Below are positions 1-14,300 of a stretch of 64,000 bases of DNA, one piece after another. Each line of letters begins with the position of its first letter. The stretch's first letter is position 1. The notes under the pieces were generated by a model. The model worked only from the letters and a program-made list of their open reading frames with translations. It made no database searches and was not told the DNA's origin. This DNA is from Cristatella mucedo (Eukaryota; Bryozoa; Phylactolaemata; Cristatellidae), in contig WPIO01000024.1 in NCBI GenBank assembly GCA_009760855.2, positions 4,674,501-4,738,500 of the forward strand, written 5' to 3'. The translations under genes were made by a program, and so were the position numbers.

Positions 1-415
1 TCGGAATGCAACAGTTTACCAATACCTCATACAAACTAAAAATCTTTTAGAGACCATGATTTTAGTTCGTATGCTCCCAAAGCCTGGAACTCCCTCCCAA
101 CTTGCGTCAGAACATTCCCTGACTTGACAACATTTATAAAGAACTTAAAAACACACCCTTTAAGGACAGCATTTAGTGAGTCCCTGTGATCGTCCTTTAT
201 GTGCTTATGTGTGCTAACACTGTGCATGCTGCCACTAACCGCATTTGCATGCTGACCCTGTGCATGTCGCCCCTAACCATATTATTCATTTTGTTTGTTT
301 TTCAAGCATGATTTTACTTACCATTTCATTGCATTTCACTTTGCAGCAAATTTAAAGGGCCTAGAAAGTGATTAATTTCTCTCTGAGGGCGTTTTATCAA
401 GTGCATTATTATAAT
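1..415 (+). mobile_element. LINE-A 3' end
   Basis: The window opens inside a LINE-A: the end of ORF2 (CTGGAACTCCCTCCC, conserved GTWNSLP-type block), the 3' UTR with the repeated GCATGCTG/CACTAACC words, and the terminal hairpin block near 360-400. It is followed by a degenerate ATT tail. Confidence 0.85.
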
Positions 416-716
416 TGTTTGTGTACTTGTGTTTTTATGTGGAAGTGTGTGTGTGTGTGTGCGTGTTTGTGTGCACAAGTGTGTTTTGTGGTTCTGTTGC
501 TTAAGCTGGACCAAATTTATTGAGTTCCTTTTACCTCATAATAGAAAAGCTTAGATTTAAGTTTACAAAATAAATTTATAGATTCAGTTAGTGGGCCTAG
601 TTACTGAATTACTCATTATTTTCGCAATAAAGTTAAACCATATTGACCGATACTTAGCATGATATGACATGTCTTGTGGAGTTGCACTTGAAATGTAAAT
701 GTTCATGTGAGCATGT

Positions 717-722
717 GTGCTC

Positions 723-766
<44 letters not shown>

Positions 767-902
767 GTGTGAGTGTGTGTGTGTCTGCTTGCATATAAAC
801 GGTTGTCATACTTAAGCACGACTGAATATCCTGTTGACAGTAAAATACACAAACTTAGATCTGAGTGAACAGAATAAAATTATATATATATATATATATA
901 TA
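717..902. repeat. (GT)n and (TA)n microsatellites
   Basis: Uninterrupted GT run at ~725-761 within a GT-rich block to 785, and a (TA)n run at 881-902. Confidence 0.95.
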
Positions 903-1829
903 TTAGTTAATAAATGCAGTTAATTCATAAATCAACCATTTTCAAATGTAAAAATTTAAGGTAAACTGCCTTGGCCGTAAGTGAGCTAAACCATACTCGC
1001 CGGTTGTTTCCCTTGCAGGACGAATTTTCTCGGCTTCCCTGTATTAGCGAACTTACCGATGGTGGACTTTATTCTAAGCGCTTCCAATATACCTAAACCT
1101 TCTAAGTTATTTTGTGTTGGCTTGACTGTAGACGCACTTTCTTTACTTTAGTTGTTGCATGAACAATATTTGCTACTTGCTTGCTTCATTCTACGACCTC
1201 AATAAAGTTCCACTTTGTTTGGTTGGCCGGCCCAAGTGTCCACTGACCTAGAAGCCGAGCCTCGCCCACTGACTCCTGGCTTACAGCTTTATTTACTATA
1301 TTGTAAGCCCCACCCCAGATAAATCTATGGGAGATTCTACTTGCCCATGTCTATCGCATACAAGATGTAGGTGCAGCATGACGTTTGGGTCGGTCGAGGT
1401 CAATCAAGCTGCTTTCCAATACACCAAATCAGCATGTGCAAGCATAAGCTTCCGTATTGCTAGTGATAAATTGGGTTCGGTAGGGTCAGAGAATTCAGGG
1501 TGCTGTTATTTCAAAGCCAATCGTAGCAGAATTCTTTTAAGTTCATGGTTATGTAAAGTCCTACCATATCGTTGTCCATTATAACCTATGAGAGATGTCG
1601 CAACCACATATACGAATTATCAAATTGGCTCTTCATTTCCACTTCTAATCACCGAAAACTTACGACAGCATAAATATTGCTTGTCATCTCGAAGGACGCA
1701 TCGTAAATTTGTCAGTCTTGGACCGAAAAAGAGAAAAACTAAGGGATTGACTAAAAACCGACCTTTCTTACCGATTTTGATATCATGCTTTAATCGTTTC
1801 AGCAAGAACAGGTTTTGAAACTATTGGAA

Positions 1830-3270
1830 ACAACAATAACAATAATAAAAACTGGATATAGCTGCCTCAGTAAAATTAACCTCTTTCTAAGAACGTTATT
1901 TTGTTGCAAATAAAGCATCATCAAATGGTTAGTTGTAGCATTCTCAATGACAATTAGTATAGTTTGGTTAGAGTTGACATACACAGGATCAAGCATGCAT
2001 ATACGGTTAGTGGCAGCATTCATGGTATAAACACACATAAGCGCATATAGGACGAATCACAAGGAGCCACTAAATTCTGTGATGCATTTGTAAGATTTTT
2101 ATTTTTTGTCTACAGAACATAGGATTTCATGATGGCTGACAGAAAAGTGCAGGCTTTGGGAGCATACCAGCTAAAGGCAGATTCTCCGAGCGATTAGAGG
2201 TCGTACGAGCTATCTGATTATTGTCACAAAAGCTGGTGGTTCGATACCTAGCCTGCTGAATGAGTAGCTCTAATATGAAAGCTGGAGCTAACGATTGAAA
2301 GCACCTAAAACTATCTGAGAGAAACTTGAAGTCGATGCCTTGCTTCACTGGTAGCAAGTCCATGTCGGCAAGATGTGGTTTGATGTGGCAACCACGAACA
2401 CATATTAGGCAAGCCTAGCTGCAGAGAATTACACCAACTGCAAGCGAATGATTGCAAATGCCTAAGGAACACCAACTAGTGAGTTACAGAAATCAAGACG
2501 GCATGTCACATTTTTGCACCAATTTGGATTTACTATAACAGTCTAAGCAAGTCAGAATTTTAAAAGTGTTATGCTGCTGAAAGTCGGTAAGATGTATTGT
2601 GGAGCAAATGGCTTAATCTAATTGAATGTGACTTCTAACGGGACTCCAAGATTCCATGGAGATTCAGCAGGAGGAATGCTAGCAGAGCCCATTTTGAGTG
2701 CTAGGTTTTCCAATTTCTGAACTGCACTTTGTTTGCCCGTAGCTAGTAGGTTGGTTTCGCGATCGTTTAATTTTAGAAAGCTTGCTGCCGTCCCTGTGTA
2801 GATGTCAATAATACATGCAGCAAGGGAATTGAGAGAACTCGGCGTACTGGATGGCTGGCAAATATGAATGCGAATGTACAATTGAGTGCCATATGCAAAG
2901 AAGTGAAAACCTAAATTGTGCATGACAATCACATCGGTAAGATGGGAGGATAAACCATAAAATGAACCGGACCAAGCAAAACCTCCCTATGTATCATAGA
3001 CGTCTTTGGTTTATCGTATTATGTTTTGTTCATTAACATTTATAATCTTGAGTCTCCTACTGAAATCGGACCAGAAAAAATTCAGTGCAGTGCCATTGAT
3101 GCCCAGGCGAGATAAGAAACCTTGGACAAAGACGTGTTGATCGCTAGTATCGAAAGCTGCCATGCGATCGAGCAAAATCTAAACAGAGACTCGACCTAAG
3201 TCTGCATTCTGAGGATCGTAAGAGACCTGAAGCATTACTGACTCCGTGGAGTGATTATCTCTAAACGAAG
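1830..3270 (-). mobile_element. LINE-A fragment, decayed
   Basis: An antisense copy that starts with an AAT-rich tail at 1832 and contains the 3' UTR words and C-terminal coding remnants (FLKLNDRETNLLATGKQSAV and ESPWNLGVPLEV near 2630-2790). It continues to a region with DLSAAFDT-type sequence near 3170. Numerous stops; an old insertion. The downstream LINE-A in this strand runs toward gene 1's 3' end. Confidence 0.7.
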
Positions 3271-3279
3271 ACATAAACT

Positions 3280-4680
3280 TACTGGTAATGTTGGTTACAC
3301 GCTTGTTTTCCTAGTTATAATATCGTGCTGAGTACATACCTTTACGTTTTAATTCGAGGGTGGGATTTATAATTACGGCATTTGCTAGGTAATATACGTT
3401 TGTTTTCGCTTATAACTTGACAAGTTATGCTAGTAATGTAGATACGTGAAATTATATTTAGAAAACCTCGATCAGACTGGATATGAATTTTTTATTGGTG
3501 TCGTCATTAAAAACCAAAATATATCCAGCTCTCTTTTCTGACAAGATTAGAAGTAGCTAGCTTGAAATTCAAAGCTAAGAAATAATGGACATGCTCAGTT
3601 ACTTACAAAAAATAGCCTGTAACATAAAGTACAGCTTTGCTTTGCATAAATGCTTGAAAATGAATGGATACGATGGGTCTTTCATTAGCATGTTTTAAAA
3701 TCCAGCATATTTTTAGATAAGCACTTTTCTATGGCAAGCGATAGTAACCTACTTAGGTTAACTAGCCAATATTTAGGGATGTGCTGGAATGGTCAACCTA
3801 ATACGTTATCAGAGACGGCACCATTTTGCAAGCCTTATCTAACATCAAGCAAATACAAATTTGAGTTCTAACGAACAGCAGCAATCCCCAAATCAAGTTA
3901 TGGTTATTCAGTAAAAAAACAGCACACATGATGGAACTCACAAAAGTTGAGAGAACGACTCAAGAAAACTGTTTCTCTATCTTAAGGCTTCATTCAGATA
4001 AAGTTCAGTTAAGCCATTCCAAGAATAGAAAATGAATTCATGATTGCACTACACATATCAAGGCTATTAATTTATACTACATAGGGAATTTTGAAAGAAT
4101 TAGAAAACAGTCCTAATTAAATGCATACATAGATACTGTTTCATCAGTGGGTATCTCCCAATTTAGGTGATACATCATCTGGGTCCGGACGGGTTAGCAA
4201 GAAATGTGACCTTTCGTGTTTGCAAAATACTAAGATTGGTTCTCCCATTATTTTAAAAATGGCTGCTTGCCACTCGAAAACGTGTAAATAAGGAAAACTA
4301 GGCAGTTAGTAACTTTTAGGTAAATATCATAAAGGAAATCTGCTGAAACGAACTTACTGTTTTGCTTTTATGGGATCACCTACTTTTTGTTGTGTGAAAT
4401 GGGACTTCAATTTATATTTTTGCTTTGCTTTCAAATAGGGAAGTATGCACAGGCTATGTGGCACAAACTGCTATTAGTAATCTAATCATGATTCTTTGAC
4501 TGAGCCACCAGGCATTATGAAAAGGTATCTAAAGGGGAGCAATTTATTGTTACCGATTTTTAATCGTAATTATTCATCCGACAGTTTAATTATCTACAAA
4601 ATCAGTCACTACGTAGGTCATGAAGTTATGCTTGATGCATTTGAACTTTTCGGATTAGCCCAATCGAATTTCCTAGATGG
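3280..4680. other. No feature recognised
   Basis: AT-rich sequence downstream of gene 1. No open frame with domain similarity, no recognisable repeat family. Confidence 0.5.
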
Positions 4681-4686
4681 TGGTCT

Positions 4687-4692
4687 TTTATT
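4687..4692 (-). promoter_or_regulatory. Candidate polyadenylation signal of gene 1
   Basis: AATAAA on the minus strand, about 175 nt past the gene 1 stop codon. It is followed in the transcript sense by ordinary AT-rich sequence. Position fits a short 3' UTR; no expression evidence is available. Confidence 0.4.
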
Positions 4693-4866
4693 CTTTTTTT
4701 CATAAAGTAGTATTTATAAGAATAATTTTGCATTGCACCCGGAAAGAACCTTTTTCTATCCAGGTGCTTGAAAATTTACTCGGAGAGAATCAGATGCTAA
4801 GAGTTAATGGCATCCTAGATATCATGCTTAGATATGCAGGCAACATAAAGTACACTGTTTCATTTC

Positions 4867-5329
4867 TTAGACATGCAGGAGTAAGATTGAAGAAGATACT
4901 TGGGGCTGCCCGTAATTTAGATTGATAATTTGCAAGCTGCTGTGAATATTGGGCTGACTTAAGTTAGCTAGTAATGCAGTAAACACAAAGGCAAGTTCAA
5001 CTGCACCACGATTACTCAGCAGAGCCGATGCTTTAACAAAATTTCTCACAATTTGAAGCAATGTCTCAATACCGGCATGTTTTTTAGTGCTTGAACTTAA
5101 ATGTAATGCTCTGTTCAATCCATCGCTTGACTGTCGTGAACGTTGAGAACCTTCTCGGGGCACTGGCAAAGGATTTTTTGTTACCATTGACGTAGATGTC
5201 ATCAACTTCGCATGGCATTCGAGGAATAGAAATCCGTCATACCCAGTGAACGTGAAAGCCGGATATTTGAACTGGTATTTATGATGACCTGAAGAATCAA
5301 TTATCTTTACCCAGTCCACTGCTGGGAGG
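4867..5329 (-). CDS. Gene 1 last exon: end of ZP-C and C-terminal tail
   Basis: The acceptor ATCTTTGTAG in phase 2 completes a glycine codon, giving [16 protein letters not shown], then [22 protein letters not shown]. The FxYPAFxFxGxxxFLFLxC block is the ZP-C end. The usual GCP cysteine is leucine here, and the three or four cysteines normally following FLxC are absent. The frame stays open for a further ~115 codons to TAA at 4867. It passes an arginine-rich stretch (REGSQRSRQ, a possible proteolytic site) and a hydrophobic stretch ([14 protein letters not shown]) that could act as a membrane or GPI tail. An earlier weak donor (ATG-GTAACA) cannot be ruled out. Confidence 0.75.
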
Positions 5330-8300
5330 CTACAAAGATTGCCAAATAACAGTTTTTAAGCTAGACATACGAGGCCGTAGTTGATTGTATTCGGTAAGCC
5401 GGTAAAACAACGAGCTTTTTGTGCAACTTAATAATCCGTATAATGAATGCATCTTGTTTAATGGCTGCAACATTTTCCTAATCTAATAACATTTTTAGAA
5501 CATTTCGCAGTACTACTGAGTGAAATGTGAGCATTTGTTAAGTTATTTGCTTCAAGTTACCCTCAATCTTAGTGTCTGCTCTATATTTTCTCTGTAAATT
5601 CTAAGCTCTTACATGTCTTTGAAGAGATTGAATTATCTGGAAGTGCTAGGAAAATAAATATGGTTGTAATCAATGTTTCATCCTGAAAAAAATCAGCATC
5701 TATATTGACCAGCATGATGCAAAATTGCCTGCGTAATCTGGATCGGAGTTCAGTATACCGCTTTTGCTTCTATCAAATGGGTAAAATTACGCAGGAAATA
5801 TGTTAAAAACTAACTGAAACTGATTTTCTTAGGTTATTTCTAAGCTTTTGTCTATGGTTGTGGATTTTACTACAAGCTCATCACAAGAAAAACTCAAGAG
5901 ACCTCGCTTGTCTTCTTAGGTCCCTACTAGCAAAAAAATTGTTGCTATTGAATATAGGATAGTTTTAAAGTACTATACAATAAATGGTTTTTATGTTATA
6001 TCTAATTTCACGTGTATCTACTAGAGCAATGTCGAACATTCTGATTCTTTTTATCAAAGCTATTGCAACAGAAACGTGCTCGGAAATAACTATAGGAGTA
6101 ACAGATCGGCTGTATTAGTAGCATTTCCCAAACCTTAGTATACCTCTAATTATGCTAATAATTTATTAGAGTATAACAATTAACTAATTAAATATCTAAT
6201 AACTTGACCGAGCTTAAAGCCTCGGATTGAATTCATCTGGTCTTTTGAACACTTCAAGCTGATACTAAGTCAAAAATCATTTTAAATGTTGCGATCGTAT
6301 ATTCTGTTTTCGAAATATTTCTGATGCTAACATGTCAATTTCTTCCTTGGTGGTCAGCCTATTCTCCGAGATTTAAGGTAATCCTAAAGAGCACAGCCAT
6401 CAATCTGCATGATCGTAGTGAGCCAACACGTGCCGCAAACCAAGTTTTCTCTGGTGGCTTTCAAGATCATTACGATGCGATTAGAATTTCATCTCAATAT
6501 CTTTTTCATCATAGGCACAAGTAAGAAATAGAAAAATTAATACTAAAAATATAAATTCTTAATTTCGATGAAATTACGGTTACGAAATGAATGTCATGCT
6601 CACAACGCTTTTCACAGTGGCTCTTCAAAGTAAATGAAGATCGTCGCTTACCAGCTAAGTGAACTAAATGTAAAAACCCAGGAAAATGCTTGCATTATCT
6701 CTTATATTCACACTTTTAAGTCTTCAGAAGAACTATTAAGTCAAGAACGTGTATTCTGAGAGAAAGTTCTTCCTTGTGAGTGTAAGCACTTACATAGATT
6801 AATTAAATTTATAGGCTACGTGAATTAAGGAAAATATGGCAACATGTTTAGCCAGATTTACTTAGTAATTGCGGACGCAATTTTGCATGGCATATCAGTT
6901 ACATTAGAAAATAGATACCTCCAAAAAAATTAAATATATCATGACTGAAGTGGTTTCTACCGATTGGAAGTCTAAGTAAATCACAAGCTGGTCAAAACGC
7001 ATATACTGTCGTACTGCAGTGCTAAAGAACCACATTCAACAAGATATACCTAAGCAAAATTACGTGAAAGAAATGATGACTTCCACATATCTATCTGAAC
7101 AAATATGATGGCTCACCCGTTTAAAATAACTTGATCGTTTAGTTTATATGTTCACTTTCAGGGAATCTCCATTTTGAGGCTGGTATGAATAAAGCTGCTA
7201 GTGGGCATTTCCAGCCATATCATTTACCATAATTCTCACAGCTAAAAATTCTCATTTGGAATATTCGAAATTGCATAACCACCACGACTCGATGCATAGG
7301 CAAATCGGTATCACTTTTACTTATTACCTAGCTTCGATTCCAGTGAGAACTCTCTCCTGGCTAACTGGGAGACACTAATATGGTATTCTCACTAAGGAAA
7401 AAATCGTAACTTCTCATTTACAACGATATCGCATCGACTTAAGCAATTTATGACTACACATGCTATTTCAGTGAGATGTACGTTTACTCGTCCTTGCAGA
7501 CTGCAAAAAAAAGTTGACCAAATATACCAGGGGTGTACACCACGTGGCCCGCGTGCCTCAATCCGGCCCGCCGAGGTCTTCTATGCGGCCCGCAACGTTA
7601 TCCCAAAAATATTTGTCACTCCATGTTTTTCGTTAATTTTTATTTATTACTAACGGCGATATAAGGTGCTGTGATGTATTTCACGCATGCTTGAAGCGTG
7701 AAGGTGTCCGAATAGCTATTTTGGGATGAAGGTAAAAAAATCGATTTATTTTGCTAGCCTTTAGTGAACATTTTGGCGTGAAAGGGCAATATATTTGTGC
7801 TACAGTGTCGCCATTACGATCAAATTTATAAAGCTTCCGCAAGCGGAATTAACTGTTTCACACTGTGGATAGAAAAAAGAGCCGTTTCTCAGCTGCTGCT
7901 GCACGAACTGGAATCAGTCAGGTAGTTTTTTCACAAAACGCGTATTGCTCAGCTTACTTACTAATAATAAGGTATTGCTGTGATAAAATATAAATTAATC
8001 AATTCGTAACTGATCTGTTTTTATTTCACAGACAAAAATTGTGGCGAATGTGAATACTAGCAAAAAACGAAAACTTGACTCAGAAGGAAGACATCTTGGA
8101 CTGTAGACTATTTTGTAATGGAACGCTTCGGTAGGATAATGTGCCTAATGTGTCAAGAAACAATTGCCGTTTCAAAGGAGTACAATGTTAAGCAACATTT
8201 TCAACAAAGCATGGCGACAGGTACAACAGCCTGACTGGTAAACTTCGAATTGATCGCATGAACTCGTTAAAACAGGGCATCATCGGACAGCATTTATTGT

Positions 8301-11300
8301 TTACAGCAGTCAGCAACAAGTCTGAGGCTTCAACCAAAGTAAGTTTTTTAATAGCTGAAGCTGTAGCTAACCGGGGGAAATCATTTTCCGATGGTGAATT
8401 TGTTAAGGAATGCCTCAGGCTGTTCACTGGTGTGGTCTGTCCAGAAAACGGTTCTCAAACAGAAACTTTCTCATCAAACGGTTGCGAGAACAGTTGACGA
8501 ACTCGCATCCAACATAGAAGAAAGTCTCACTAAAAGAATTGCTGAATGCGAATTTTATTCTCTTGCGCTCGACGAAAGCACGGACAATAGCTATACGGCT
8601 CAACTGTCGGTGTTTGTACGAGGAGTAACAGGAAAGTTTGTCCTTATCGAAGAACTGTTGGATATATGTTCAATGAAAGGCACTACAACGGGGAGGGATA
8701 TTTTGGATCAGGTCAAGAGGGTCCTCACAAAATGTAATCTTCCGGAAACTAAATTGATTGGTTTAACCACAGACGGAGCCCCTTCAATTACAGGTAGACA
8801 CAATGGATTTGTATCTTTAATGGTAAAATTAGTACCTCACAAAATTTTCAGTCATCACTGCATCATCCACCAAGAACAGCTATGTGAAAACGCCTTGAGC
8901 GTGCAACATGTAATGGACAATGTAGTTTCAACAGTCAATGTGATAAAGTCTAGTGCGCTTAACCACAGACAATTTTAGGCTTTCCTTGAAGAGTTGGGAT
9001 CAGATCATTGTGATGTTATTTATTTCTGCCAAGTCTGTTGGCTAAGTAGGGCAAACACGTTAGCCAGGTTTTGGTCACTTCGGGACGAAATAAAAACATT
9101 TATGACAGAAAATGGGAAAAGATGTTGGTTTCCTCGATGACCAGCAGTGGTTGAATGACTTGGCTTTTTTGGTGGACATGACCAAACATCTTGCAGATCT
9201 TAATGTCAAACTCCAAGGTAAGGATTGAATGGTCCATAAAATGTTTGAGTGTGTTGTCGCGTTTGTGCAAAAGCTGAAACTTTTCCGGAAACACTTAGAT
9301 CAGAAGAAACTGTTGCATTTCACAACACTAGCACCAAGATCGCCTGAAACGCTGGCTCATATGAAGTACTCCAATCTTGTTAGCAAACTGGTTGATGAAT
9401 TCGATGAGAGGTTTCAGGATTTCCAGCAACATGCGGATGACATGACCATGACTAGTAATCCATTTAATATCGATGCACCTGATGAATTTCAACTCGAACT
9501 AATCGACATTCATAATGACAGCAATTTAAAAACTGCTTATGATCAGCACGACCTTGTTACCTTTTACAAGCAGTATGTTTCATCAGAGTCTTTTCCTAAC
9601 CTAGCCAAACATGCTCGCAGGTATATTGCACTTTTTGGCAGCACATATCGCTGTGAACAGCTTTTTTCCAGACTGAAAAATGTAAAAACAAGGACTTAAT
9701 CCGTTCTCACAGATGAACACGTATCAGGAATCCTTAGAATTGCCACATCCACTGTTGTAGCAGATGTCGACTTTTTATGCAAACAGAAGGAATGCCAAAT
9801 ATCTCATTGATGCCTGCAGTGCAGAAGACATTTAATACCTGTGGCCTTTAATTAATCCGAAGACATTAATATTATGTGAGTCCTTGCCATGTAATTTTGT
9901 AAGTTTTATAAGTTTTCTGTCTTCATGTTATTAAAATAAAAATCCAAAAGTAAAAGATTGACCATAATGTCTATCAAAATATTTTCCAAGACACATGATT
10001 AAATTTTTATTATCTATTACTTTTAATTATAATTATGCCAAAAAATACCATTGTATTGCGGTTTATTTATTAAGTATAATAGTAATAGTCATATTAAATT
10101 ACGATCTTATTTTCTGATGCAGTCAACTACGCCAATTTACATGTGGCCCCCGGACCTTTTAAATTTTTTTAATGTGGCCCCCCAACGCAAAATGGTTGGA
10201 CACCCCTATAATATTCCAAACAAAAAACATAGAATACGAGCCAGCTCTCATTCAGGCCTTCAAACAGCTCACCCGTTTGTTATAAGGGTAACCGATTTCA
10301 TTTCTATCCAATCTTGAGGTCGGACTGAGCAGTTCTTCACGACAAACGTCAGATCGACATCCTGAGTACTTAGTGAAATTTCTGCATACAAAACGGCGCT
10401 CTCCATAGTTGTATCATCCCTAATTTTGGCGGTACAATTGACATTGTAGCATAGTTGCATGCTGAAACCAAATAATTCATCCATGTGAAGCGAGAAGGAT
10501 ACTGTTAGGAAGTGCATACCACTTGACGTAGTATAAAATCAGGCAAGATAGAAAAAAATAAGCATACAACTCCAGCGTGCATCACCAGGCAATGCTGTCA
10601 TACAGCATTCAGTTTCGGGATGAGTGCAGACAACTTGTCTGATTGGGCTTATATGGGCTTAAACAAATTTGCATATTGACCGAATTTGGATCAACAGATT
10701 TACTGCTTAACATTATAACTATTTGTTTTTATAACAGAGCTGTTCTTACAATCTTGCAATTTGAAATCTTGCAATTGCTTTCATATAAGCAGTGCTATGA
10801 ATTCAATTTTAATTTAAAAAATCATTGCATAGATTTTGCTTACACAAAATTTAAACGTCTATATACCACATTTATTCATCGTATGAATGTGCTTGCAAAA
10901 ATATAAATGAAAATAAGTGCAGCTTGAAAATCTTACTAGAGTGATCCAAGCTTGTTAACACCGATAATATATCTTAAGACGAAAATAAGTATTACAGCTA
11001 CTGGGTATGCTCATCCTTTTTTAATTCCGGAATATATATCTTTATTTTTTTTCCTGCCTGGCTTACACATTCTGCTAGGCTAGAGAACCTTTTTTTTATC
11101 TGCACTCGCATACTGCTAAGCACTACGTGCTTCAAATCGTCAGCTCACAAGTGCCGACAGCTTGTCTATTAAAGCAGGGTCTCCAAAGCATTTCAGAGTA
11201 GTTCGAGACAAACTAAACGAATTGAGAGAGAAGAGCAGGTGGTACGATGCATAGCATGATTGGGTAATGTTTCTCTAGGTAGGCTGAAAGGAAGAGAAAA

Positions 11301-14300
11301 AAAGGGACTACAAGTGAATGACAATACCTTAAAGTCCAAGCGAAGCTAGGTTTGGAGCTACTTCAAAGCAGATAGAAGTCGCAGAACAAGGCATCGGTGA
11401 TGCTCACAACAGATATATTTAACTGTAAAACTGCGAGCCCAGTTAAAGCACCTGATTGCAGAGACTGGTGGAACTTCAAGCAGTGAGCTGCGTAAGTCGA
11501 TAAGGGAGGTCAGAAACGAATGAAACAAATAGGATGTGGTAGGTTGGTCTTTGCAGAATCATATTTTAGCAACTTTACGTGTCTGATAGTAGACAACCTT
11601 GCCTGTGGAGCTGATGTGATTGACTTGTGAGAGGTCATTTTTGGAACAGAAAACCTTTCGAGCAGTGTCTAGGAAAAGAATGCTGGCACAGCCGATTTGG
11701 AGCATAATATTTCCGATTTTTGAATCATCACTTTGTTTACCCACATCTAGTAACTTGGTCCGTTTCGTCATTCAGTTAAAAAGGTTTTCGGTTATAAACG
11801 TGCAGATGTACGGAATTCATGCAGGAGGAGAAATGTGGGATTAGAGCAAGTGGCAGAGAGCACCTTGCTTAATCATGTTAAAATTCCGAGCACCGGCTTG
11901 CCTTAAGTTTGTTGAGCCAATACTTGTAGGTGCCGTAGTTAATGTGACGGGAACCGTCTTCACCAAAGCGGAGGATGAACTTCTCCGCCCAATGATGCAA
12001 GTAAATGGAATGTTGACGGTGGCAGCAAACCGTATTATGGAGTTCTTGATATGGCTTCCTTGGCTGACCACCACGTTTCTATACTTTATGCCATCTCTCT
12101 CTTCCTGAAAAATAAATATAGCTGGACCCTCAGCTATGAATGTATGATATAACCCCCCAATGACTAATCAATGAACCAGAAAGTACGGTCGTAGTAAATC
12201 ACTTCTCCCTCCACAGCAGTTATACTCCCGCAAAAAAACCACAAGTTATAGTCATTAATGCTATTAGACTTTGATCGCATAAAAATAATCACTAGCAAAG
12301 ATGCTTTGAAAACATCTATTTATGAATGTCCTAAGCATCATCTTAAGCACTGCTTCAGGCTAATACAACTAGATTATACTCATTAGTAGTCTTTTAAAGC
12401 AGTCAAAAACTTTAGTAATGAGCACAGCTGCAAACAAAAGCTCTCAGTCGCAGGAGCACTAAATGCTAAAATCCAAAATCCTCGACTGCATGAATTCATC
12501 AAGCCTTATTTACTGTGTAGGAGCTAAGAGATTCTATCAAAATACATTCCAAAGAATGGAATAATAAAACAGTAAAGCTATTAATCCGCTATAGAGAATT
12601 CATCCTAGTATCTACACATGCCAGTGGATAATTATTTTTACTGCATTTTTAGCTCACATACTCACGATATAAGTTTTGAATGCATCTAACACATCCACTA
12701 AATAACCTAATTTAATCATGCAGCTTTTCCTATCTACAGATGGAAAACTTAAGTTTGGGAGATAACAAACTACTGCAATATAACTCAATGGCTGTGCTAA
12801 ATATTTCCATTAAATCTGTTGGCCAACTCCCTTTGTGCAGAGCCCATCTCGCAGAGCCCATTCATGTTCGGTTTAGTGTCAGGGTGGGCAGCCAGATATA
12901 TGCACTGGAACTGTTGGTGATTAGAGATTTTATTGCGCATGCTAGAGAAGAGAGTAGCTGAGCAGGCTATAGGCACCAGAGACTTTAAGTGCCGGCGATA
13001 TGATGACAATGGAAAGCTAAAAAAAACAGTATGCTTAATAATTTAAAAAACTCATTCAATTGCTGTAGCCACAGCTAAGTTACAGTTGGTGGTAAAACTA
13101 GAAATATGAGCAGACAGATTGAACTAATTCCAAAATATCCTTCATAGGATGTATTTGCTGTTATACTTTTTGTTTATCTTATAATGGTGATATTCTTTAG
13201 CTTTCTCCTTAAGTACGGTGAGAACTTGTTAGTGAGGATTCGATATTTTAAACTGATCATGTTTGTCTGCTTTAGCTGGAAAAAAATCTCAGACAAGGTT
13301 TTCCGGTGTATTTGAATAAAAGCACAAACTGAGGAAAATTAGATCGTACACTTATGTTGTTTACTCAAAATGGATGCGGCTCTTCGCTCATCAACAGCAA
13401 TGCGTTCTTAATGTAGAATCCTTAGACGGTCAAAACTGCATCCTTCTTGGCATACTATAAAATCGCTTATTCGTGGCATTCTGTCGTAATATCTTTCAAT
13501 ATCTTTGATATTCATCAAATTCAAACGGGTCGTAATATCTTTGAAAGACTAGGCTCGTCCGCTTCAGGTGACTCCGAAAAGTGGGAATCGAGTGAATCAG
13601 TTGGTAGCTGGCCTTGGCTTGACTTTACCCGACTGCGAAGCAGAATGAAGAGACAAGGCAAAGTGTTGACATTACTCAGTGTCTCATCTGTCTCGGAGAC
13701 TAAGCACAAGCTAAGCACATTTACTATAAGAGGATTAGCTCCAAGTCAAAAAGACCAATGGCATCGAGTTTGCTTGCGCCAACAGTGAATTCATCTACAC
13801 GAAATGCTGAAAGATGATTATTGGGATATTTTCATGCAGCCAGATAAAAAATATCCATTGAATCACCACTGAATCAAAAATTGAAAGCATTACGGACCGT
13901 TTCTATTGCCGATTTGAAGAGGCCAACGCAAAATGCTTGGTCGGTCTGTTCGTTCCCTCATTTATCGAGGAACAGCCACGTCGGTCACAGTTAGCAATCA
14001 TATAGCTTCAATGAAGCAAACGTCTTTGACCTCGACTAGCAGGCAATGGAATCCAATTTTGGGTAAGTCCAGTGATTCCCAAACGGTAACATTCACCGAG
14101 CCTTCTACACTCAGTCTATCGTGGACTACCTGTTTCTATTCCTGTGATAGCTTATGTGTGGTGAGCTAAATTTCTCACATCAGGTGTAGTTAAAGGCTTT
14201 GGAAGGCCAAGTGCATTTTTTGCGGTAGCCCAGCCAAAACAAAGTTACAATTATCTATTAGAAGCAGAACTACAGAGCTCGTTTAAAGATACATTCCAAT

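Noticed and set aside
8391-8978. 195-residue host gene
   Set aside because: It is the RNase-H-like core of a hAT transposase with frames broken on both sides and TIRs around it.
13447-13788. 113-residue plus-strand frame as a nested gene
   Set aside because: Uses no clear start, has no recognisable domain and lies in an intron antisense to gene 1; insufficient support.
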